From NCBI GenBank assembly GCA_001939145.1, contig LSRX01000577.1, positions 1 through 64,000 on the forward strand: DNA of 64,000 nucleotides, read 5' to 3'. The notes beneath the pieces are model-generated. The model was not told the DNA's origin and ran no database searches. It worked only from the letters and a program-made list of their open reading frames with translations. Source of the DNA: Symbiodinium microadriaticum. Taxonomy: Eukaryota; Sar; Dinophyceae; Suessiales; Symbiodiniaceae. Of this stretch, positions 56,870 to 64,000 are shown piece after piece. Within the stretch, counting starts at the first letter, position 1. Every line of letters begins with the position of its first letter. A program made the position numbers and the translations under genes.

Positions 56870-57238
56870 AACGAGAGCGAGAAAAGTAATACAAAGGAGA
56901 AAGAAAAAGATAAATAAGTATGATTGTAATGATAAAGTACCTCAGCGATAAGATTGAAAGGAACATAGATATTAACATATTAGCCTAACAAAGAAGCATG
57001 CAAAAGAACTAACAGCATTTTATTTTAGTTTTTGCAATTGGCGTGGATTAACAAACTTAAAAGTAAGAACGGATGGAATAGTAACTGAACTGGTTTTTTA
57101 AATTAGTATATATCTGCCTTCTCTTGATCAACAAGTTCGTAACAAAGCTAGATGAACAACTTCAATGAGTCAAAAACCATCTAATAAAGCAAATGTAGGA
57201 AAGGTGTTTCTATGCCGTTTAACTGTTGCAGCTTCAGT
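56870..57238 (+). other. AT-rich viral DNA without an assignable gene
   Basis: A short + strand open segment at about 56995-57101 (AKELTAFYFSFCNWRGLTNL) may be a gene remnant. Nothing else is seen. Confidence 0.35.
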
Positions 57239-57928
57239 TTAACCTGATATTTCAAAGCGTTGTTAAATTCTTATGACGAACATATTATTAACATCTTTAG
57301 CGTTAGTGTTTATGTAGAAGAATGAGTAAGGAGCAAGCTTGACGGCTTTTTGATACATTTCGTATAGCGTGTGCTTATCCACCAATGCAGAGTTCTCTTC
57401 CAAAAATGCGTTGACTTCGTTCATTTTCTTGAGTCTGAAGATGAATAAAGCACTAGCATTTAACCTAATGATAGGGGCCAACACATTATGCTTCTGCGGG
57501 GATAAAATGCACGAGATGGCATTATGGCGACCTCTCGTGAACAATCCGTGTAACAAGCTTTAGTATCTTACGAATTTGGGATCGTCAGCGAAATCATCCA
57601 CCACTAACAGAATGCTAAACAGATCCTTTTGTTTATTCTGCTTCTGAAAATCAATTACTTTATGTTGAGTGTCTATGATCTTCTCTAACGCCACCGGATC
57701 GTATTCCTCATAATAAAGCTGTTCTTTTTCGGCGTCTACCTTCATTACATCGCTGATGTATTTCTTTACTGCCTTCCAAGTGTCGTCCATGTGAACACTG
57801 GGCGAGAAGATGTATATTCTTTCAAGAGATCCCCTGTAGATTTTCAACATCAAGTTCTGGATCAATATTGTTTTACCACCTGTTGAAGAAGCCACGCACA
57901 ACATTCCCGCGGGTAGCTTCGGCATCAT
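57239..57928 (-). pseudogene. A32/FtsK-HerA-type DNA packaging ATPase with in-frame stop(s)
   Basis: Read from 57928 downward. Residues ~1-25 hold a P-loop, CVASSTGGKTILIQN (the first Gly of the Walker A is Ala), followed by IYIFSPSVHMDDTW, and a Walker B ILLVVDDFADD near residue 110. The frame meets TAA at 57560-57562 and continues in the same frame with LLHGLFTRGRHNAISCIL and PIIRLNASALFIFRLKK, the conserved second half of the family. A second TAA at 57263-57265 is followed by QRFEIS before the final TAA at 57239-57241. So one nonsense change, possibly two, interrupts the gene. The family packages DNA into capsids. The 5' end is short compared with related ATPases, which usually have some residues before the P-loop. 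Confidence 0.78.
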
Positions 57929-58740
57929 CTCAAAATTGCTGTTTATATATATATATATATGGATATGTGAATTGGTTCTGCTTTAGGTGTTTCTTCACTC
58001 ATTATTCAATAGGAGAGAAGATATCTGTAATATAATGAACAAGTATTCAGAAACGTTAGAGGAGGTTGAAGAAATTGAGGTTGTGATAAAGGATACCAAG
58101 CTTAAAAGGTGTTGCACCGCTTCTTAGGAATTCTTGAGGGCAGTTCTGGAGTATTTACAAATCCAAGAAAGTTTCATGAGTGACAATCAGAGGGAATCTA
58201 ACGAAGGTAGCTTCCACGTAAACACAGATGGGTTAAACTGTTTACCTTGCAAACGATGTAGAAACAGCTTTTCACAAAGACACTAAGATAAATAACGAAG
58301 GTAAAACAATAATTAAAGATAGAAGCAGTTGGAAGATGGGTAGAGGAATCACCCCCGATGAAAACGAATATTTAAATCGAACTCACAAGATAATTAGGGT
58401 GTTGATACAGCGACCACTGGATCAAGAACGCCAACCCCAGAAGAGAGAGTAGAAAAAGTGGAGGAGGATGTTGAAAGGATTGCAAAAGATGAAACTATTG
58501 TGGAGAATAATTTGGATATTATGGATGAAAAATCTGGTTTAGTGTGACAGGCCATCTATGGCATAAACAAGTCCCCAACCCAAGCAGAAGAAGGAAGTGA
58601 GCCAATGCCCCCGTGTGCCTAGCAGGTTCTACAGGTTCATAGGCAAACCATAAGAGTTTGGAAATGACATTAACTCGTAATTAGATTCACTAAATCTTAA
58701 GGAATCGGGGCAAATTTTCGGTATCCCGCAACATGAAAAA
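57929..58740 (+). other. Fragmented AT-rich ORFs
   Basis: A 30-codon frame at 58035-58127 (MNKYSETLEEVEEIEVVIKD) and other short charged, Lys/Glu-rich pieces in changing frames look like decayed genes. A TATA-rich stretch at 57944-57960 lies between the divergent ATPase and this region and could have been a promoter. Confidence 0.35.
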
Positions 58741-58980
58741 GTGTATATAATAATAATAACAATGCCAATAAAGGTAGATAAGATATTAGTTGGTTTTCAT
58801 CCACACAGTCAAACAGTTAATGGTGTTACTAGGAAGTGTTATCTCTGTAAGCAAGTCAAAGACATTGATTGTTTCAAGCGAACATATTGTGTCAGTAAAC
58901 ACTCTTACAATTACATTAAATACACTATGACTTGTTCAGAATTTTTAGATAGGTCTGTCAAACAAAGCGTGATCCGGTAA
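58741..58980 (+). CDS. Small Cys-pair protein, viral island
   Basis: 79 codons. RKCYLCKQVKDIDCFKR carries a CxxC followed by a spaced Phe/Cys, the usual start of a small zinc-binding domain found in viral and phage recombination endonuclease-like proteins. The second CxxC that would complete the site is not visible before the stop, so the protein may be truncated. Function unknown. Confidence 0.4.
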   Translation: MYIIIITMPIKVDKILVGFHPHSQTVNGVTRKCYLCKQVKDIDCFKRTYCVSKHSYNYIKYTMTCSEFLDRSVKQSVIR

Positions 58981-59049
58981 ATTTTAAGAAAACGTTTCTG
59001 AGGAAAATGACTTAAAGAAGTAGCAACTTATATATTATTGTGGAAATAA

Positions 59050-59548
59050 GTGACAGTGAGTACGAAAGTCAGAATGAATATGAAAGTGAAAGTGATGATG
59101 AAACATCTGTGTTTTGATCGTGAGATACACAAATCTAAGTATGTCAACAACTGCAATACGTGTATCCCAACTAGGAACAGACAGAACCGTTTAACTAGGC
59201 AAACGCGATCTTACACATCTGTAAAGATCAGATTGTAGATTACTATGGTTGCGACAAATGTTGTAAGCTAGGGAATTATTTGATGATTACATATGTCCGT
59301 TTACTAAATTATGTACATATCCAGAATATGATGAAGTTCATAAAATTATGCGAGATGATGTTCAAAAGGACGATAGTACACTTGAGTTACATAGTGAAAT
59401 GAAAGCAATGTATGAGAACCTAGACACATTCGACTTTTATAAATGGCATCAGGAGAAAAAGAAGTATTTTCCAAGATACCTTATGTGGTTAACTTCAGTA
59501 CTATCAAAGAGTATATCATATTTTATGAAGATACTGTTTACAATATGA
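59050..59548 (+). CDS. Hypothetical ORFs of the viral island, probably remnants
   Basis: 59050-59238 (62 codons, basic, with CNTC) and an open frame from about 59267 to 59548 (ICPFTKLCTYPEYDEVHKIM, then FDFYKWHQEKKKYF, ending in a hydrophobic C-terminus) use AT-rich codons like the rest of the island. The second has no ATG until 59348. No family recognised. Confidence 0.35.
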
Positions 59549-59636
59549 TTTAAAAAGGGACAGTACTTTGCAGCAACATCACGGTTCTTAGATGAGATGA
59601 TCGTTCAGAATCATTAGTATCTACCCAAACCGCATA

Positions 59637-59696
59637 GTTATAATGTAATTGTAATAGATAAAGAATTTTGTATTATAATTACGTTGTAGTTATAAC
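59637..59696. repeat. Imperfect 60-bp inverted repeat at the right edge of the island
   Basis: GTTATAATGTAATTGTAATA at the left pairs imperfectly with TATTATAATTACGTTGTAGT plus TATAAC at the right. Its place at the AT-rich/host boundary suggests a terminator or a terminal structure of the inserted DNA. Confidence 0.5.
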
Positions 59697-59700
59697 ATTT

Positions 59701-60357
59701 TTGGAGAATCCGAGAAGCCGAAGCTTTGATGCAACCCTTACCCCTAAACCCTGAACCAAATTCTACGAAGAACCCCTTGCCTATTGTCGGGCTATGGCAC
59801 GAGTTTCGTAGAAATTTTGCCTAAGTAGATAGGAGTATTGGGGTTCTAGAGTGTGATCAAGTGTTGGGCTAATGATTGGTGGGGTGGGTGGTGCCGATAG
59901 CCGAAATAGGCGAAGGGGGTCCTAACTGAATGGGGGGGGGGAGCATGCTACGCGCTTGTCTCGCATTCGGAGCCTGTTTTGCGGAGGCTGACGGCAGCTC
60001 TGCTTCCCTTAGCGAGTTATGGCCTTACGCGGCAGCACAATTTCGGAACAGAACGGAGGCTTCCAGGCACGCAGGACAGCACGGTTTTTCAAGTCATGCC
60101 GGGACAGCAGAGGCAAGAGAACTTCGTCAGTGAAGAAAATCAAGTTGAAGCTTCTCTCCGGCAGATCCGTCCCCGCCCTGGAAAGAAATGTGGCAGTATG
60201 CTGCTAATGTATATCCGCCACATATACTGATGCGTCAGCTGATGGGCTCAAGCGGACAGTTCGAGCGCGGAGCAGTGCGCCAGAGCGCGAGGTGAGACTT
60301 AGTGGCAGCTAGCTTTCGAAATTCCTGGAAGCTTCTGCGTCGTTCTGTCAGGGCACC
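59701..60357. other. Host DNA upstream of ETFDH
   Basis: Begins with a degenerate CCCCTAAACCCTGAACC stretch at 59740. An open frame at about 59930-60230 has no motifs. GGCTCAAG at 60245-60252 lies 106 bases before the ETFDH start. Confidence 0.45.
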
Positions 60358-63300
60358 ATGTTTCGTGTTCCGGCAGCAGCTCGGGCTCTTTGCCGGTCAC
60401 GCGCTCATGTGAGTTCCAAGGGGACAGTTCTTGGGCTTGAGTCCAGTGGAAGCCCTCGACGCAGGTTCCCACAAGCCGTGGCACTTGTCCCTCAGAGCCG
60501 GGCGCGTGCGGGCTCCTCAGGTCTTCTCCTGCGCCTTCCATCTCTCACTCTCCCCTGCACTCAGCACCCCGAGGCTGGTCTGCACCGGCTGAACTCCCGC
60601 AGATTTAGCGGAGTCCAGCGTGAGTCAATGGAGCTCTCATCTCAGTCCGTCAGTGGGGCACGATGATGTCACAGAGCGGAACTCGGGCAATTCTGAGGTT
60701 TGATGTCCTCGTAGTTGGAGGCGGTGTTCGGGGGGTGTCGGGCCGCCCAAGCGCGAAGCTCTCTTAATCCGCATGTGCCACTCACAGTGCCACAGCGCCC
60801 CAGGCGTCTGGAGAGATAGGATGCACACTTTTTGGCAGAGTTATCACGTCTCCAAGTCTCGGGCTTCGGCCTCGAGGGTTAACAGCGAGTCGAAGAGTCG
60901 CCAAAGTCTTGAGTTGTAGATCTGCAGCTTTAGCAAACACATGGTGAAGCTTTGGGTCGGTACGCAGCGACAAAGCAAGACGCCAAACGGGTGTTGCGTG
61001 CGATTGCGTGCCGGATGCTCGAAGCTACGGCAGAGGAGCCGAGCGTCGCCAGGTGGCCCTGCAGGCCTCGCGGCGGCGATCCGAGCGAAGCAGGTGGCGC
61101 AGGCGGCGGGACAGGAGCTCAGCGCCCGGCCTCCCAGCAATGCAGAGCCCAGAGCTCAGAACCCCGGTTGCTGGTTTTCGAGGTCTGTGTTGTTGAGAAG
61201 GGCCAGGGTCCCAGCGGAAGCTTTTGCTCCCGGAGAACTTGTAGAGAGCCTGAGAGCCTCCCTCCGCGGAGGTGCTGAAATCGGGGCACATATTCTCTCC
61301 GGCAACGTCTTCGAGCCACGAGCTCTTCAGGAGCCATCTGCAAGTGCCATCTGGGCCGCAAAGGGGCCCTGGAACCTTCGTGCCGAAGCATCTTGAAGAA
61401 ATGTGCGCGGCGCGTTCAACAGGAGCTCTTCCCAGACTGGAAGGATCGAGGAGCGCCATTGGACACGCCGGTGACCAGTGACTCGTTCTACTGGTTTCTT
61501 GATCGCAGCCTGAGACTGGAGATGACCGACTCTTGAGATAAAGAGTTTTGTGAAGAGCTTAAACTTAGTTGTTCCGTTTGCTACGCCGTGGACCGTCGCG
61601 TAGACTCAGAAGAAGCGTTGGCAATGCATCGTGCAGTGAGTTGCCAGTGCAGCTGGTAAATTTTGCCTTGCAGGCTTCCCAACGGGAAGCACGCGGTGCC
61701 CCTGCCTGGCCCGCTTCTGCACATAGCGCCGGAGATGCGGCAGAAGGTCCCCGGGGGGGGAGCGGGGGGGGGGGAGCCGAGGGGGTGAGATGACGTCGCT
61801 GAGATGCGCTGAGGGCAACTACGTGATCTCCTTGGGGCAGCTGTGCCGGTGGCTCTCAGAGCAGGCGGAGGAGGTGGGCGTCGAGACTTACGCAGGCCAG
61901 GGCTCTGCCCAAACACCAACCCAGACCCAGACCCAGCTCCTTCTTCTTTCACAAAAGGCTTTGCCGCAGATGCCCCCGTCTTCGTGGATGGTGCCCTTGC
62001 CGGCGTACAGCTACGGGACGTGGGCATCGGCAAGGACGGCAAGGAGAAGGACACCTTTGAAGCAGGCCGACGTTGAGCATCGCCTTCCTGATCCCAGAAG
62101 TTCAAGCTGTCTCTGGAGGCATGCATCTGCTTGGCAAGCAGACCATCCTTGCAGAAGGCGCACCCCCGGTTGCCCTCCAGCGGTTCAGCAAAGTTGTTGT
62201 GTTTCAGGCTGTCGGGGCTCGTTGAGCGAGATGCTGATGAAGCAGTACAACCTTAGAGAAGGCGCGCTCCTTTGCCAATGATCGGCCCTTCTGCGTGCAA
62301 CTAGTTCAACAGCCGTCAGGTGTATCCCCACAGCACTATGGCCTCGGTGTGAAAGAGGTCTGGGAGATCCGCCCAGAGAATCACCGCGCAGGAACGGTAA
62401 CGCACACGGTTGGTTGGCCGCTGGACATGTGGAGCTATGGTGGCTCCTTCATCTACCACATGAAGCCAAACCTGCTGCACATAGGCGGGTTCCGGGGATT
62501 CATTGAGCCGACCGGAGGGATTTGTGTCTCAGAGGTATGGTGGTCGGCCTCGATTATGCCAACCCCTACATGCACCTCGGCACCAGTTCTGCGGATGCTT
62601 CCTTGGCTTTGCCCTATCTGTTCATCAAAGGAGCCCCTACCAGGAGTTTCAGCGCTTCAAGCAGCATCCTCGAGTCCAGGCCCTTCTCGAGGTTTCTCGG
62701 CGGAGGTCGTGGAGAGTCCGAAGAGCATCGCTACTGGTGCGTGTACACCTGCACAACACGCACAAGTTCGAACCACACCGGAATGCATTGCAGTTCTGCG
62801 AGATCACAGCATGCTGAAACTTCCAATCTTTACCTGACACCGTGCATCACTCAGCAGTATTCTCGCGCTATCTTCTGTTTTCGCTTCCGTGGTGCCATAC
62901 TGTGGTTGCCGTCGCTCTCCGGCTCCACGAACATCCGAAGTACATTGTGCTGTAGTACACTTCCAGTGGGCTTTTGGCACATCTCGAGTTTACAGCTGAA
63001 GATGATCATCGAACTGCTGCCAGTTCTACTTTGTTGTATTGCCTGCAATTCACCTTTGTACCACCTCAATACACGCTTGACGGTTTGACACTTGGGCATA
63101 CTATGTTAGGTTCTACTATCCGGATGTTGCTACATTGTGTTGCTCTGCTACATGGGACTGCATGTCTGTGCTGTATACTTTGTTCCGATCTGAAGCAGAA
63201 TTGGTGATCTGCTATGATGCACGAGCGCAGTTCCAGTGTGTCACAAGTGTTTGCTGAGGGCGGCACCTGCCTCTCCTACGGCGCGCGCTGCCTTAACGAG

Positions 63301-63472
63301 GGCGGGGTCCAAGCGGTGCCCAAGCTCACCTTCCCTGGAGGGATGCTCACAGGCAGGGCCGTTGTTTACTTGGGGCCTTTTCTTTGCGGGTCCCGAGTTT
63401 GTTTCTTCCCCGAGGCTGCAGCGCTGGGTTCCTGAATGTGCCGAAGATCAAAGGCAGCCACACAGCGATGAA
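60358..63472 (+). CDS. ETFDH: Electron transfer flavoprotein-ubiquinone oxidoreductase, 5' part (17 exons)
   Basis: Passes electrons from ETF to ubiquinone at the mitochondrial inner membrane. Exons (donor): 60358-60408 (GT), 60565-60632 (GC), 60698-60720 (GC), 61053-61123 (GC), 61183-61201 (GC), 61272-61330 (GA), 61423-61493 (GT), 61674-61746 (GT), 61814-61895 (GC), 61958-62065 (GC), 62119-62157 (GC), 62208-62261 (GC), 62320-62484 (GC), 62535-62571 (GC), 62631-62691 (GT), 63259-63352 (GC), 63415-~63472. Phases agree across all joins, giving about 377 residues. [17 protein letters not shown] is a typical mitochondrial presequence. [16 protein letters not shown] is the FAD Rossmann motif; [88 protein letters not shown] and [13 protein letters not shown] match the family in order. 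The C-terminal half with the 4Fe-4S cluster is not found before the window end. Confidence 0.93.
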
Positions 63473-64000
63473 GCTGCTGGGCTGGAAATGTTCAGTGGCT
63501 TTCTGGTCTTATCTAGGCCCCAGGCTTTTCCTTACAGTTCCAGCATTCTTGGGTTTGGTTCCCCCAAGCAGTGTGGTAGCACTGCAGTAACACTCGGTGC
63601 AACATCCTTTTGTTTCCCTAGCTGTCCATCAGGGACGCCCGGATCTGTGCAATATCTACGGCTTCAGCGATGTCCACACGCTCTCGCCACCATGCTGCGT
63701 GTTTTCGAGGGTGCCCATGTTCTTCCCCCCAGCCTGAGTTGTCTTCCAGCTGTCGATGGCTACGCCCTCATCCACCTGTCCTTCCTTTAGCCCTCCCGCA
63801 CTCCCGCACTCTGTCCTGTCCCCTCTCCTGCCTCCTATTCACACTTCTTTCATTCATTCTGATTCTTCTGAGTTGCAAAACTCCTTGCCCTCAATATTTC
63901 TCTTTCTCTTGCTCTTGCTCTCTTTCTCTCTCGCTCTCTCCCTCTGTCGCGCTCTCTCTCGCTCTCTCTCGCTCAGAATGGAGAGGCTGAGGGTCCGACA
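63473..64000 (+). other. ETFDH intron or downstream; CT-rich tail
   Basis: After the exon ending near 63472 no further ETFDH exon is recognisable. From about 63790 the sequence becomes pyrimidine-rich, ending in TCTCTCTCGCTCTC repeats. Confidence 0.5.

Larger units (their letters stand above)
55736..59700. mobile_element. AT-rich island of viral origin (degraded endogenous viral element)
   Basis: At about 55736 base composition changes abruptly from GC-rich host DNA to strongly AT-rich DNA, returning to host-like sequence at about 59705. The island contains a tail-fibre-like gene with an S74-type chaperone domain (+), an A32/FtsK-HerA-type packaging ATPase (-), a Cys-pair protein and several unknown AT-rich ORFs without introns. 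Such ATPases are hallmarks of polinton-like viruses, virophages and large nucleocytoplasmic DNA viruses of protists. No capsid, integrase or polymerase gene is seen and both recognisable genes are disrupted, so this is a fragment. The exact virus group cannot be decided, and a mis-joined contig remains possible. Confidence 0.75.

Noticed and set aside
55736-59700. Organelle DNA insertion
   Set aside because: The AT-rich composition alone would allow it, but the recognisable genes are viral types and no organelle gene or rRNA fragment is present.

Overview
The window is nuclear DNA of a photosynthetic dinoflagellate, probably a Symbiodiniaceae/Suessiales-type genome. The evidence is many tiny exons separated by introns that start GT, GC or occasionally GA and end almost always AG followed by G; genes in tandem arrays; degenerate TTTAGGG-like stretches; short GGCTCAAG motifs (the 3' end of the dinoflagellate spliced leader) in 5' leaders; and a long DIRS-order retroelement of a type common in these genomes. 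Most long open frames here are shadows. Real coding sequence lies in exons of 15-165 nt, so spliced genes are reported as spans with their exons listed in the evidence.

Layout. 1-2.19 kb: simple and tandem repeats, no gene seen. 2.19-10.34 kb: a structurally complete tyrosine-recombinase retrotransposon (split direct repeats A1 - ORFs - B1 A2 B2) inserted inside one unit of a satellite that resumes at 10.34-11.6 kb. 11.6-21 kb: mostly uninterpretable intron/intergenic DNA with a 46-base gap and a few weak exon candidates. 21.1-25.6 kb (+): a spliced gene with an Arg/Ser/Glu-rich start and a Pro/Gly/Met-rich tail. 28.05-28.6 kb (+): NHL-repeat exons, followed by unassigned exon candidates to 31.5 kb. 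33.9-38.5 kb (+): a protein kinase whose exons include a PDZ-like module lying between the APE motif and subdomain IX. 39.7-48.4 kb (+): four tandem copies of a 10-exon gene for a small secreted/plastid-targeted-looking protein of unknown function. 48.4-55.7 kb: little recognisable, with microsatellites and weak exon candidates. 55.74-59.7 kb: an AT-rich island with virus-type genes (a tail-fibre-like protein with an S74-type chaperone domain and an A32/HerA-type packaging ATPase), both disrupted. 60.36 kb to beyond 63.47 kb (+): the 5' part of a mitochondrial ETF-ubiquinone oxidoreductase gene, running out of readable exons before the window end.

How it fits together. The recognisable host genes are all on the + strand, as is usual for dinoflagellate gene blocks. 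They are unrelated housekeeping or regulatory genes, not a pathway. The two foreign components are the retroelement and the viral island. The retroelement carries an RNase H domain split by a cytosine-methyltransferase-like domain that has lost its catalytic motif, plus two candidate recoding sites. The main results are the base-resolved retroelement architecture, the kinase/PDZ arrangement, the four-copy array with interchangeable GT/GC donors and a sharp gene-conversion tract, and the decayed viral insertion.
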